This document shows positions 10,065 through 20,958 of a stretch of DNA of 64,000 nt, piece after piece. This stretch comes from Mastigamoeba balamuthi (taxonomy: Eukaryota; Evosea; Mastigamoebida; Mastigamoebidae), in assembly GCA_902651635.1 (NCBI GenBank), contig CACRSC010000017.1, positions 157,066 through 221,065 of the forward strand. Direction: 5' to 3'. Numbering within the stretch: position 1 is the stretch's first letter; every line of letters begins with the position of its first letter. Below the pieces are notes generated by a model, which searched no databases, was not told the origin of the DNA, and saw only the letters and a list, made by a program, of their open reading frames with translations. A program made the translations under genes and the position numbers.

Positions 10065-12599
10065 ATGGTGCCGCCACCTCCTCCCAACCACCCCCTTCGC
10101 CCGTCCTCCCCCGGCGGCACGGCCTCACCCCGCGCGCGTCCTTCCACGATGACCCGCAGTCGCGCGATCGCGAAGAGAAGGAGGGCAACTACGGAGTCAT
10201 CTTCTCCGTCTCCGGCCCTGGTACGCGCCTAGCCACCTTCCCGCCGCCGCCGTTCCCTCTGGGTCTTCCGGCCGCTTCCTGGCCGCGCGGCGTTTCCGAT
10301 GTTATCTGTCGGCCCGGCCCGCCAGAAGCGCCGCGCTGCAGTGTGCGCGTGGCGATGGTGTGTGCCCGCTGAAGACTGGAGGGATTGTTTTTCAAAAGAA
10401 CAAACGCCAACAAAACCCCCCCACCCACGGGCGATGCCCCGCAAGCCAACGCCCGCCTCCGCCCGCGACGTGGCACTCGACTCACACGGGGAATTGGCCG
10501 GGCGGCCTGCGCGCGGGTGGCTTGATCAGTCGTCGTTGCCGAGAAGATGGGCGGAGCCGCTATGTATGAGCTGGTCCGCGTCGGTAACGAGGGCCTGATG
10601 GGCGAGATCATCCGTCTCGAGGCCGACACCGCCACTATCCAGGTTTACGAGGAGACCTGTACGCACGCCTCCCCCGCCGCCTCCCTGCCCGCTCGCATGC
10701 GTTTGATTCCCCGCACCCGGGCCTTCGTGGCTTTCCCTCCCGTTTGCCCTCTGGAGAACGGAGGGACACGCGTCCCCCGTGGAATTATTTTCTGTTTGAA
10801 TTCAATTGCCCAATTCGAGTTGGGCGCTGGCGAGCGCGCACTGACGGATATGTCGCGCAGCGGGTCTGCACGTCGGCGACCCCGTGCTCAGGACTCGCAA
10901 GCCCCTGTCGGTCGAGCTCGGCCCCGGCCTGATGGACTCGATCTTCGACGGAGTGCAGCGCCCTCTGAAGGACATCGCCGCGCTGTCCAAGAGCATCTTC
11001 ATCCCCAAGGGTGTCGACGCCGCGGCCCTCGACAAGACGCACCCGTGGGAGTTCGTGCCCACGACGTTCAAGGTCGGCGACCACATCACTGGCGGCGACA
11101 TCTACGGCAAGGTCCACGAGAACAGTCTCGTCGTCCACTGGATCATGCTGCCCCCCGGCCACATGGGCACCATCACCTGGATCGCCCCCGCCGGCTCGTA
11201 CACCCTGGTCGACGACGTCATCGAGGTCCGTGTTCCTCTTTTCTCTCCCAGATCAATCTACCCGCTATTTAATTCAATTCAATCCGCGGTGCCTGATCGA
11301 TGATTGGTTGCCTACGGCGCGCAGGTTGAGTTCCAGAACGAGAAGAAGACGTTCACGATGCTGCACACGTGGCCTGTGCGTATCCCGCGTCCGGTGGTCG
11401 AGAAGCTCGCGTCGGACACGCCGCTGCTGACGGGCCAGCGTGTTCTGGACTCGCTGTTCCCGTGCGTGCAGGGAGGCACGTGCGCCATCCCCGGCGCCTT
11501 CGGCTGCGGCAAGACCGTTATCAGCCAGGCCCTGTCCAAGTACTCCAACTCGGACGTCATCATCTACGTCGGCTGCGGCGAGCGCGGCAACGAGATGGCC
11601 GAGGTGCTTATGGAGTTCCCCACGCTGTCGGTCGAGATCGAGGGCCGCAAGGAGAACATCATGAAGCGCACGACGCTGGTCGCCAACACGTCGAACATGC
11701 CTGTGGCCGCGCGTGAGGCCTCGATCTACACGGGCATCACCCTGGCCGAGTACTACCGTGATATGGGCCAGAACGTGTCCATGATGGCCGACTCGACGTC
11801 GCGTTGGGCCGAGGCCCTGCGTGAGATCTCTGGCCGTCTGGCCGAGATGCCTGCCGACTCTGGCTACCCCGCGTACCTGGGCGCCAAGCTGGCCCAGTTC
11901 TACGAGCGTGCCGGCAAGGTGCAGTGCCTGGGCGCGCCGAACCGCAAGGGCTCGGTCACGATCGTCGGCGCCGTGTCGCCTCCTGGTGGTGACTTCTCGG
12001 ACCCTGTCACCAGCGCCACGCTGGGCATCGTCCAGGTGTTCTGGGGTCTGGACAAGAAGCTCGCGCAGCGCAAGCACTTCCCGGCCATCAACTGGTCGAT
12101 CTCGTACTCGAAGTACCTCAAGTCGCTCGAGCCCTACTACGAGGGCGTCGACGAGGAGTTCACGAGCCTGCGCGACAAGGTCCGCGAGATCCTGCAGCTC
12201 GAGGAGGACCTGTCCGAGATCGTGCAGCTGGTCGGCAAGGACTCGCTGGCCGAGGGCGACAAGGTCACCCTGGAGGTCGCCAAGGTCTGCAAGGACAACT
12301 TCCTGCAGCAGAACAGCTACCAGTCCTACGACCGCTACTGCCCGTTCTACAAGACGCGCTGGATCCTCCGAAACATGGTCCACTTCTACAACAGCGCCCA
12401 GAAGGCCATCGAGCAGTCGACCGAGGACCACAAGATCACCTGGAACACGATCAAGTCGGCCATGGGCCCGCTGCTGCACCGCATCAACTCGATGAAGTTC
12501 GAGGACCCCGTCGACGGCGAGACCAAGCTCGGCGCGACCTACACCCAGCTGTTCGACGACATCACCAAGGCGTTCCGCGAGCTGCGCGAGGGCGAGTAA
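10065..12599 (+). CDS. V-type proton ATPase catalytic subunit A
   Basis: This is the nucleotide-hydrolysing A subunit of the V1 sector, which acidifies endomembrane compartments. Walker A is GAFGCGKTV. Conserved blocks include [20 protein letters not shown] and [20 protein letters not shown]. Six exons are modelled: ATG alone (10065-10067), intron 10068-10159, then [20 protein letters not shown] to 10220. Next come intron 10221-10529, [17 protein letters not shown] to 10658, and an exon from 10861 to 11225 ([12 protein letters not shown]). The last exon runs from 11325 to 12599. All joins keep the frame and match the family without gaps. The product is about 600 residues, the usual length. 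The single-codon first exon is inferred: the N-terminal exon frame has no ATG of its own, and ATG|GTGCCG directly upstream is a good donor. Confidence 0.95.
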
Positions 12600-12979
12600 A
12601 CGCCGTCTGCCGCGTGGAGCCTGGCCGGGGGCGGTGCTCTCTAAGTCACAAACAAAAAACCAGAATCACTCTCCCCGGAGATCTTCTTCTGGCACCTCCC
12701 ACGCCACCACGCTGTGCCCTTCCCTGTGGTTTCGAAACAAAGCACATCTCCGCACATAGGCCCGCTTCCTGCATCCGTTTGGCGATCCCCATGTCTGTCT
12801 GTGTTGTCAGAACCCGTGCGGGAGCAACAGAGGCCTGGGCGGTCCGCTTTATTTTTGCTTTTTTTCTGCGTTATTGATGTCAACGATGACGTCAACAGCG
12901 AATCAGGGTGCGCGAGCTGAATTTTTTCGGCCCCGTGTTCTTTCTTTCTGTCCTTTGAGAGGGAGCCCCTTTGTCAACC
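12600..12979. promoter_or_regulatory. Intergenic region with a CRE-type palindrome upstream of uS3
   Basis: These 380 bp hold the 3' end of the V-ATPase A gene and the uS3 promoter. The 8-bp palindrome TGACGTCA (12887-12894), the classic CRE/ATF bZIP site, lies about 86 bp before the uS3 ATG. A related half site (gatgtcaacg) sits just upstream. T-rich runs (12847-12866) precede it. Binding is inferred from the motif only. Confidence 0.4.
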
Positions 12980-13830
12980 ATGGCCCAGTCGCTGCGCATC
13001 AACAAGAAGCGGAAGTTCGTCGCGGACGGTGTCTTCTACGCCGAGCTCAACGACCTCCTCACCCGCGAGCTCGCCGACGACGGCTTCGCCGGCGTCGAGG
13101 TCCGCGTGACCCCCACCCGCACGGAGATCATCATCCGCGCCACCCGCACCAAGGCACGTGACCGCCGCTTCTCCCATCGTCTCTCCACCGTTTCCCGACG
13201 CGTCTTTCTCTAACGCCGGCGCCACTCCCCGCCCCCCACGTGCAGCAAGTCCTGGGCGAGAAGGGCCAGAGGATCCGCGAGCTGACGAGCGTGATCCAGA
13301 AGAGGTTCGGCTTCCGTGAGGGCAGCGTCGAGCTGTTCGCGGAGCGCGTGAACAACCGTGGCCTGTGCGCCATGGCCCAGGCCGAGTCGCTCAAGTTCAA
13401 GCTGCTCGAGGGTCTCGCCGTGCGCCGCGCGTGCTACGGTGTCGTCCGCTTCGTCATGGAGAGCGGTGCCCGCGGTTGCGAGGTCCGCGTCGGCGGCAAG
13501 CTGCGCTCGCAGCGCGCCAAGAACATGAAGTTCCGCGACGGCTACATGATCCAGTCGGGCCACCCCTGCAAGGTCTACAAGGACATCGCCACCAAGACGA
13601 TCCTGATGCGCGCGGGCACCGCCGGCATCGTCGTCGAGATCATGCTGCCGCACGACCCGACGGGCCACAACGGCCCCAAGGAGCCTCAGCCCGACTTCAT
13701 CCGCGTCATCGAGCCCAAGCCCGAGGACGACAACAACGACATCAAGCCCCACGGCGAGGCCTACGGCGTTGCCCCCGCCGCCCCGGCCCCCGTCGCTGAG
13801 GCCACCATCCCCGTCCCCGCCAAGAACTGA
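12980..13830 (+). CDS. RPS3: 40S ribosomal protein uS3 (RPS3)
   Basis: A component of the small ribosomal subunit head at the mRNA entry site. The KH-domain signature runs through [15 protein letters not shown], followed by [14 protein letters not shown] and [14 protein letters not shown], all typical of eukaryotic uS3. Two exons: 12980-13153 and 13246-13830. The join RATRTK|QVLGEKG matches the family only if the intron (13154-13245) has a GC donor (AAG|GCACGT) and ends ACGTGCAG. No GT donor gives the right frame here. The product is about 250 residues with an Ala/Pro-rich C-terminus, of ordinary length. Expected to be highly expressed; codon use is strongly C/G-ending. Confidence 0.96.
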
Positions 13831-14257
13831 GCTTGGAGCGTGACTTCGATGGGAGGGGTCCCCTCTTTCCCAACGAGGACGCCTTTTTGACACACAAAAG
13901 AGCGCTCTCGGCGGGGGTTTGGCGGATTCCTCGGCCTGCGTCCTGGTCCCCTCCGGCCATGGCGATGCCCTCTCTTTGGTGGTTCCCTCTCTAGTGCTCT
14001 TTGGCTTATCCACCAATAAACGAGCAAACAAAACAAACTTCCCGCGTGGTCCTGTCCTCTGTTCTTCATCCAGGCAGCTGGTGTAATGTGCCTGGTACTT
14101 ACCACGCCTCCCAAGGGCTCCACTCACACCCCACTTGGTCCTCGGCAATGCTGTCATTTGTATGTCGTATTGGCGTTGAAAGGAAGATACCGAGTGGATT
14201 CGGTCGGTGAATCTTTTTTTGTTTGAGAACACCCGCGCGCGCTCCAGGCACATCGAG
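13831..14257. other. 3' region of uS3 and 5' region of LSM2
   Basis: No gene is seen in these 427 bp. An AATAAA at 14015-14020 is a candidate polyadenylation signal for uS3. The last 60 bp before LSM2 contain GGTGAATCTTTTTTT, a T-rich leader. Confidence 0.45.
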
Positions 14258-14706
14258 ATGGTACGCGGCGCCGCCCTCCCATCTGCTAGAGCCTTCCAGT
14301 GAACCAGTCTAACGCGTCACGTGCCGTTTTGCCGCCGCAGCTGTTCTTCTCGTTCTTCAAGACGCTGGTGGGATCCGAGGTCGTCGTGGAGCTCAAGAAC
14401 GACCTCTGCATCGCCGGCCTGCTGCACAGCGTCGACCAGTTCCTGAACCTCAAGCTCCAGAACGTCCGGGTCGTCGACCAGGAGAAGCACCCCCACCTCG
14501 TTCGCTACCCCTCTCCCCTGCGCTGTCGCGGACACTGCGCTCTCTCGGATCTCTGACTCTGTTTTCGTCCCCGCGCACAGATGTCCGTGCAGAACTGCTT
14601 CATCCGCGGCAGCGTTGTGAGGTACATCCTGCTCCCGGCGTCCAAGGTGGACACGCAGCTGCTGCAGGACGCTACCCGCATCGAGGCGCGCAGCGACAAG
14701 AAATAA
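14258..14706 (+). CDS. LSM2: U6 snRNA-associated Sm-like protein LSm2
   Basis: LSm2 is one of the seven LSm proteins that cap the 3' end of U6 snRNA (LSm2-8) or promote mRNA decapping (LSm1-7). The spliced product is MLFFSFFKTLVGSEVVVELKN, then HSVDQFLNLKLQNVRVVD and NCFIRGSVVRYILLP, near-identical in layout to human LSM2 (about 95 residues). Exon 1 is the ATG alone (14258-14260). Intron 1 is 14261-14340 (GTACGC...CGCAG), exon 2 is 14341-14499, intron 2 is 14500-14580 and exon 3 is 14581-14706. The Sm1 and Sm2 motifs (D/N in the loop, IRG) are intact. The stop TAA is embedded in AATAAA, so the 3' UTR must be very short. Confidence 0.96.
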
Positions 14707-14707
14707 A
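14702..14707 (+). terminator. AATAAA overlapping the LSM2 stop codon
   Basis: The stop TAA (14704-14706) lies inside AATAAA (14702-14707). If this is the working signal, the mRNA would have a 3' UTR of only about 15-30 nt. The same arrangement occurs at SDHB. Confidence 0.45.
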
Positions 14708-14917
14708 GCAAGCAAACAAACGTCTCGGGGTGTCCCACGCGCCCAGCGACTGCTTGGCCTTTGCTGCACCACAAACCAATCGACCCACCACCACCACCAA
14801 TTCGACTGCAATCAGGAGGCCACCTCGCCAGGGGTGAATGCAAAATGAACAGGTCATGATGTCGGCGAGCCTGCAGCACGGAGGCTGTGGCCCAGAGGGG
14901 AGGTTTTCTCCTGCTGC

Positions 14918-16274
14918 TCAATAGCTGAGCGCGTGGAGCAGGTCTCTCAGCGCCGCGGCATCGCTCAGCGCGCACGACAGGCAGCGGTACGCGGCAGCGA
15001 GCCTCTGGGGCGTGAAGTGCACCTCGTGGCTGGCAAGCACCGCGAGCGTGGCAGACTCGGAGTACGTACTGGGCAACACAGCGGGATCAGCCCGGAAAGG
15101 TGGTCCGCGAGAGACAAAACGGGGTGGTGGGGAGGAGAACGCAACTGGACTTTGCACCACAGCTGCCCGATCTGGGCGTTTGTGGTGTTGTCGATGCGGC
15201 CGAGGCCTGTGCGGCCAGTGACGAGGGGCCTGCCCTCCCTGGCCTTGGCGGGCCAGTCGACGTGCAGCACGTGCGCGCGCAGCACGAGCTCGCCGACGCT
15301 GACGGCCATCTCGACGACGAGGTCCTCGGGCGGCATCGGCTCGAGCACGCCGATGGGCGGCTGCGCGACCCTCTGCGGGAACGAGTCGGCTGGCGCGTGC
15401 GTCAGCAGGTCCCACGCCCTCAGCGCCATCTCCATCGCCGCGTCCACGCCCGCCAGCGCAGACACCTCCACGGCCCCCCCGCGCACCGACGACGCCGCCT
15501 GCGGCGCCGCCGACACGGACGACCCCGACGGGGCCAGCGCCGCCGCGAACTGCGCCGCCGCGAGACGCGCGAAGTTGTAGGCGTCCTGTATCTGCTGCAG
15601 GCACCAGGGGTTCTTGCCCAGCTTCCCGCTGTACGGCCACCGCGACGCCGTGCTGCTCTGCCCCTGCGCCCCCAGCGCCGCGATGGCCCCGGGCGTCTGC
15701 GGCGACGGCACCCCCGTCGGCCCCGACATCACCGGCGACGACGGCGGCGGCGTGCTCGCGGGCATGACGCCGGCCTTCTCCGGGCGCGTCACGCTCACGA
15801 CCCCCGAGCCCACCTTGTGCCCGTCCAGCACCACGAACCCCCTGAACCCCCCTCTGCACGCCCCACAGCGCGCACCCGCGTCTCGCGCCTCGCGTGAGCC
15901 GGCCGGCACTCAGGGGGGGCGGCGGGCTGGGGGGGCGCACCCAGAGAGCTCGAACGACATGGGCGTCTGGTTGCCGCAGGGCGCCAGGTTGCGCGTGCAC
16001 TCGTCCAGCGCCCTGCGCACGGCCTCCACGCGCGGCTCCAGCTCGTTCTCCGAGAACCACATCCGCTCCACGCTCTGTGGGGGGTGAGGCGTGGGCGGTG
16101 TCCCGGCGGGTGAGCAGAGCGCGGCGCCCGAGGGGAGGACGCGATCGGGGAAGTCGTGGGGACCAGGGCGAGGGCCTCGTTGGAGCGCAGGTCGTCGGAA
16201 CCGTCAGAGTCCGTGGGGGACATGCCGCGGCTCCAGTGCTTGCTCAGGTCCATGTCGCTCGACGAGCGGTCCAT
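14918..16274 (-). CDS. Rogdi/RAV2 family protein (RAVE-type V-ATPase assembly factor)
   Basis: Yeast Rav2 and its human homologue Rogdi act with Rav1/DMXL and Skp1 to reassemble V1 on V0. The match is by pattern. WFSENELEPRVEAVRRAL corresponds to the N-terminal Rogdi helix. WCLQQIQDAYNFARLAAAQF corresponds to Rogdi KLQQIQDARNHV. MPPEDLVVEMAVSVGELVLR corresponds to LPSDLLVNVYINLNKL. The C-terminus ends ALRDLLHALSY. Four exons are modelled from ATG 16274. The first (MDRSSSDMDLSKHWSR) is Ser/Asp-rich. Introns lie near 16177-16082, 15939-15852 and 15166-15071. Length is about 330 residues. It is encoded 2.3 kb from the V-ATPase A gene on the other strand. Exact exon edges in the Ala/Ser-rich middle are uncertain. 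Confidence 0.8.
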
Positions 16275-16418
16275 TCGCGGGGCGCAACAAGCGAATAAGA
16301 GATTTGCCGGCGCGCTGGTCACCGGGTGGGGCGGGGGATAACGAAAAAGAGATAGATAAATCTACGGCGGTACGAAAAAGCAATTGCGTTTTCGAATAGA
16401 CTACAGAGCGGAGGCGGT

Positions 16419-18143
16419 TTATAAAAACGGATTAGATCGGCTCAGCTTCGACTGATATTTCGCCTGGCGAGGGTGTTAGACCAGCAAAGTGGCGGGGGTC
16501 ACTCACTTGGTTGTAGCCTTGACACGAATTCACCCGGGCGACGGTCTCGTGGTCGACAAACGGAGCAGTGATGCTCAGTGAAAGCCTAACACCGCACAAA
16601 AAGTGAGCGACACAGTGTGATGGTGGCCAGTGACGCACGGTCCCTGAGGCACCGCTCTTGGCCCATAGCCCTGCGAATAGAGCGTGGGCGGTCAGAGCAG
16701 CGTATTTGGCGTGGGAAACACGCGCCATTCGACCTGAGTGCGCAGAGAGGAAGCTGCGGTACACGCCATCGGGCGGAACCAAGTTGCTGGAGCCCACGAG
16801 CGTCCTCAGGTGCTGCAGCGCTTCGTGTCAACGCGCGGGCAGAGGGACATGACACAAACAGGGCGAAGGTGCGCACCTGCAGCATCCGGACTTCGTCCCG
16901 CGTCAGGACGATATGGACCTCTGCCATCGCAGGCATGCTCGGCGGAGGCGGAGTGCTCGCATTCGCATGCGTGCTCGGCCGTGATTCCCACTCATAGAGG
17001 GGCTTCATGGGCTTTCGCTGCATCCTGGCGCTGCCCTCCCGCGTGCTCGTCGAACTGCTCGGCGTACTCGACTGGCGGGCAGCGGGCTGCAGGCCGAGCG
17101 AAGACCAGGACGACCCCAGAGACTCAGGGCCGTCCTCTGCGCGCCTCTCCGGGCTGCTTTCTCGTGGGGGTCGCCCGGGCGACGGACACAAGAGGTCCTC
17201 GGGCAGCCCCAGGTCGTCCACGGTGAAGAGGTCCAACGAGTCGGCGTCTGGCCCCTCTGCAGCGTCTCGTGGAGCCTCCAATGGCCTCGGGGTCACCGCA
17301 GCAGTCGCCGCAGGCGCCGGTGGTTCCGGCTCGGCTGCGCTCGGTCGCTCTTGCGCGACCGGCGTCAGAGGGGCGGCCTCCAGGTCCAGTGACAGAGACG
17401 GCGACGCGCTCATCATAGGTATCAGCGACGGGGCGGCCAGCGGGGCTTTCATGTACCCGCGGAGCGGCGTGCGGTTGACGAGCTCCTCCTGCTTGCTCTG
17501 CTTGGCCGCTCCAGCTCCCGGGGCTGACGCAGACACGCGCCGCGAGTGCGCTGCAGGCGCGGGGTCGCGCTGCGGGGCCGGGGACTGGCAAGCAGGGGCA
17601 GCGGCAGCTGGCCGCGGCGACTGCAGTGGGGGGAACGCAGGCGAGGGAACAGCGGTCGTCTGCGGCCTCACTTTGCTCGCAGGGCTGTACGGAAGGCGAG
17701 TTCCACTCCTCGCCTGCAGACAGAAGGTGGCCCCCATGAGCCACCGGGGGTTGAACCGCGCCTGCGCACCGGAGAGAAGTCCTCGAGCGCCTGTCGTATC
17801 TTGAACCTCTCCTGCTCGAACACCAGCGCTCGCTCGTCTGGCGACGCCGCCGAACACGATCCACCGCCAGCGTATTTCAAAAAATGCGCGGGAAAAAGGA
17901 ACCCTCCGTCGTCTCTTCCTCCCCGGGGAACGAAACAGGCGAGGGGGCCTGCGCACCCCTGCTGTGGCAGATGCAGTAGTCGTGGAGGTCCGCCATGCGC
18001 CGCTCGAGCGCGATGCGGGCCCGCGTGCACTCCTTGCTGCGCGTGGCGCAGAGCGCGGCCCACGAGGCGATCGAGCGCGAGTCGTCGGCGAGCACAGACT
18101 CGGTCGCGGCGATCGAGATGACGCCGAACCGAATGCCGTCCAT
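16419..18143 (-). CDS. Unknown protein with disordered Pro/Ala/Ser-rich middle
   Basis: No family recognised. The model starts at ATG 18143 (MDGIRFGVISIAATES), giving a ~60-residue helical segment with RIALERRMADLHDYC. It then splices to DERALVFEQERFKIRQALED and, after another intron (about 17782-17726), to a 270-residue low-complexity region. That region holds an acidic hydrophobic stretch (LDLFTVDDLGLPEDLL), resembling a transactivation or short docking motif. A final globular part (HLRTLVGSSNLVPPDGVYRS, ALTAHALFAGLWAKS) ends either at the in-frame TAG/TAA near 16432 or, with one more strong GTGAGT intron, at 16419. Splice choices are uncertain; the 3' end is tentative. It is co-directional with, and downstream of nothing that hints at function. 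The URI gene diverges from its 5' side. Confidence 0.55.
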
Positions 18144-18384
18144 CTCCGGTGTGGTGCGGTGGAGTGCCGTAGCCAGCAGGGAGGGACCGACCCCGCTGAT
18201 CTCCCCCTTCGAAGAATCGCGCACTGATCGCACGCACGAACAACGGGATTGCGAAGCGCTGTGATCTCCCCGCTGTCATACTGCCCCAGAGCGGCCGGCC
18301 GCAGCCACAATCAAGCGTGCACACCCCCAGGGGCCTTTCCGACTGGCCGTCCTGCAACCCCGGGGGGCGACACCGATAACAGGC

Positions 18385-18403
18385 AGATATTTGTATCTTC
18401 TGG
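18385..18403 (+). promoter_or_regulatory. GTATCTT-type motif just upstream of URI
   Basis: AGATATTTGTATCTTCTGG lies 38 bp before the URI ATG. Similar strings precede other genes here: GGATTTTCGTATCTTGGG at 53356 and AGATTCCGATATCTTGAG at 28174. A core promoter or initiator role is inferred from recurrence and position. Confidence 0.4.
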
Positions 18404-18440
18404 CCCCCCTGAGCGCGGGGTTTGTTGTGTGCACCCCACA

Positions 18441-19540
18441 ATGGCGCATCTGAGCCCGATGCACATGGAGGTCCTCGCGGAGCGCAGGCGCCTCGAGGCG
18501 TCCCGCGCCGAGTACACCGCGGTCTCTGACCTCCTGGGCAGCCTCCCAGCGCGCCCGCGCGTCATGGTCCCCCTGGGCTCCTCGGCGTTCGTCCCCGGCG
18601 AACTCGTCGACACAACCAAGGCGCACTCCCACCCCTCCCAGCGCCATCCCCGCCCCCCCTGACGTGCCCGCAGGTCATCGCGTACCTCGGGGAGGACGTG
18701 TTCGCCTCGTGCTCGACGGCCAAGGCGCGGGAGATCGCGGCGCTGCGCGTGGCGACGCTGGACAAGTCGATCGCCGCGCTCGACGAGTCGCTGCGGCGCA
18801 TCGAGGCCGAGATGACGGGGCTGGGCGACCGCCAGGGCGCCTTCGAGGCCATGCGCTCCGAGGGCATCCAGCACATCCGTGAGGAGCTCGCGGGCGCGGC
18901 GCAGCCGTCGCGCGGCTACGCGCCGCTGTGGAGGGGCGACGGCGACGGCAGCGGCGCCACGCCCATGGCGGTCGACGACGACGGCGACGACGAGGAGGAG
19001 GTGCCCATCGTCGAGTGGCTGGCGGCCGCAGAGGCCAAGTGGGAGGCCGAGGCCGCCGCGAGGGGCGACGACGCCGACCCCGACGAGCTGGCCGCCGAGG
19101 GCGAGCGCGTGGCGGAGAGGGCCATGCGCGCGTGGAACGAGCGCCACGAGGAGCTCGAGCTGCGCAGAAAGCAGAGGGCAAAGGACGCGGCCAAGAAGGC
19201 GGCCAAGCCAGAGGCACCGGCGGCCCCCGCAGCCCCCGCCCCCGTGTCCGCTGCTGCTGCTGCTGCACGCTCGAAGGCGGAGGCGGAGAAGAGGGCGTTC
19301 CAGCCCAGGGTTGTCGAGAGGGCGGTGGAGAGGGGCGTGAAGGTCGGCGAGGTGGTCGAGAGGCCCAACACGCTGGTGCTGCCGCCCGCGCCGCCGCAGA
19401 GGCTGCCGGTGCTCGAGAGGCGGCCCGAGGACGAGGAGCAGAGGGACTACATGTGCGTCGAGCAGCCCACCTCGGGCAACGTCGCGAACATCCCCAAGAT
19501 CAAGCCGTCGCGCTTTGCTCAGGAGCACAGGAAGAAGTGA
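18441..19540 (+). CDS. URI-like unconventional prefoldin RPB5 interactor
   Basis: URI is a prefoldin-alpha-like subunit of the R2TP/prefoldin-like co-chaperone involved in RNA polymerase assembly. The signature is the beta-hairpin FVPGELVDT followed by YLGEDVFASCS, matching human URI1 FMPGKLVHT...LLGDNWFAKCS. Flanking long helices (MEVLAERRRLEASRAEY and EIAALRVATLDKSIAALDES) complete the prefoldin fold. The join LVDTTK|VIAYLGED needs a 53-nt GC-AG intron (18621-18673, AAG|GCGCAC...CGCAG). The rest is acidic then Ala/Glu-rich helical, ending with CVEQPTSGNVANIPKIKPSR. About 350 residues. Its 3' end is tail-to-tail with SDHB (72 bp), and this junction is duplicated as a relic near 22.4-24.1 kb. 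Confidence 0.85.
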
Positions 19541-19610
19541 TTGAATCAACTGGCTCTCTTTCCGCCAGTGCGGCACAGGCCTAACAAACCAGACGTGGGG
19601 CGTCGCAAGG

Positions 19611-19616
19611 TTTATT
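19611..19616 (-). terminator. AATAAA overlapping the SDHB stop codon
   Basis: On the minus strand the gene ends GAT GAA TAA ACC, so AATAAA contains the stop. The tail-to-tail neighbour URI ends only 72 bp away, which leaves little room for 3' UTRs. Confidence 0.45.
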
Positions 19617-20786
19617 CATCGTGCTTTACGGGCGATTCGCACAGCATATTGCGCACCGAGTGCACTGACTTGGCCGGGTCGAGGTGCTTAGGGCAGGCAG
19701 CGTTGCAGTTGAGGATCGTGTGGCATTTGTAGGCTGCAAGCAAGCGTGAGTGGCGGTGGTGAGCGCGGTGCGGTGGCCGCACCTCTGAAGGGGTCGTTCC
19801 TGAGCTCGTCCAGCCTCTGCTCTGTGGCGGCGTCCCTCGAGTCCGAGAGCCACCTGTGCGTGTGGAGCAGGGCAGACGGGCCCATGAACCTCCTGTCCGC
19901 GTCCTCGGACCACCAGAACGACGGGCACGACCCCGAGCAGCACCCGCACAGCACGCACTCGTACAGCCCGTCGAGCTTCTTCCTCTGCTCGGGAGACTGC
20001 CTCGTCTCCGTCGGCTTCACAGTCGACCCCGCCGCGAGCGCTGCGTCGAGCATCTTCTCCTGCTTCTTCTCCTCCTCGGGCGAGTGCTGCAGCCACGGCT
20101 TGACCGACGCGTACATCTCGAAGAAGTGCGTCATGTCCGCAATGAGGTCCTGCGTCGCCCCCCAGTGCCCCCTCCATGTCAGGAAGGGTGGGTGGCCCAC
20201 GCGCAGCGGAGTGGGGGGCAGGGGGGGGGGACGCTGCCTTGATGACGCGGAAGTGCGGCAGAGGGCGGACCGTGACGGCCCCGCCCGAGACGTTGTCGTC
20301 GATGCGCTGCAGGCACGCGAGGCCGTTCTTGCCCGAGATGTTCATGGCGCACGAGCCGCAGACGCCCTCCCTGCACGCCCGGCGGAACGACAGCGTGGGG
20401 TCGCAGTTGTCGTGTATGTACAGCAGCGCGTCGAGCACCATCGGGCCGCACTTGTTCACGTCGATCTCGTACTCCTGCATGCGCGGCCTGCCCGCGCGCG
20501 TCCCGCCCGTCTCTCAGCGAAACCCGCAGGCGAAACCGGTGGGAGGGGCAGATCGCATCGCACGGCACGGCGTCCGAGTGGTTGGCGTCGTTGGGCGAGT
20601 ATCGGTAGACCCTGAACTTCACCACTGCTCGCGCGTGGGCGCGGACCGTCAGATGCGTCGCCAGATGCGCTGGGGCTGGGATGGCTCACTCTTGGGCGCA
20701 GTGGCGTTGGGGTTGGTCGGGGGGCGGGCCGTGGCGCACGAGCGCGCGGTCCTGGGCGCAAACGAGCGCACGTACGAGACCAGCAT
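19612..20786 (-). CDS. SDHB: Succinate dehydrogenase iron-sulfur subunit B, mitochondrial type
   Basis: The iron-sulfur subunit of respiratory complex II carries electrons from FAD to quinone. The [2Fe-2S] motif is [12 protein letters not shown] with a later Cys (LACLQR). The [4Fe-4S]/[3Fe-4S] motifs are [13 protein letters not shown] and [13 protein letters not shown]. Five exons are modelled from ATG 20786. The first encodes a presequence-like [17 protein letters not shown] (Arg/Ser-rich, no acids), implying import into a mitochondrion-related organelle. Then come [48 protein letters not shown] and YKCHTILNC. The VIK|DLIADM join uses a GC donor (intron 20150-20237). Stop TAA is at 19612-19614, inside AATAAA. 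About 290 residues. A degraded copy lies at 23463-24156. Confidence 0.94.
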
Positions 20787-20958
20787 GGGGCGGGGGGGGG
20801 GGGGGCTGCACCAGAGCTTCCCTTGGGCTTGCTTGCTTGGCACGGCGCGTGACTGTGCAGCCAAGATTCTGCCAAGGAAATTGTGATTCCTTCCTGTACA
20901 CTTCCCCAGATTTTCTATTCCGGGGTCGATTGATTTGTGCGTGGTGTTGAATTATAAA

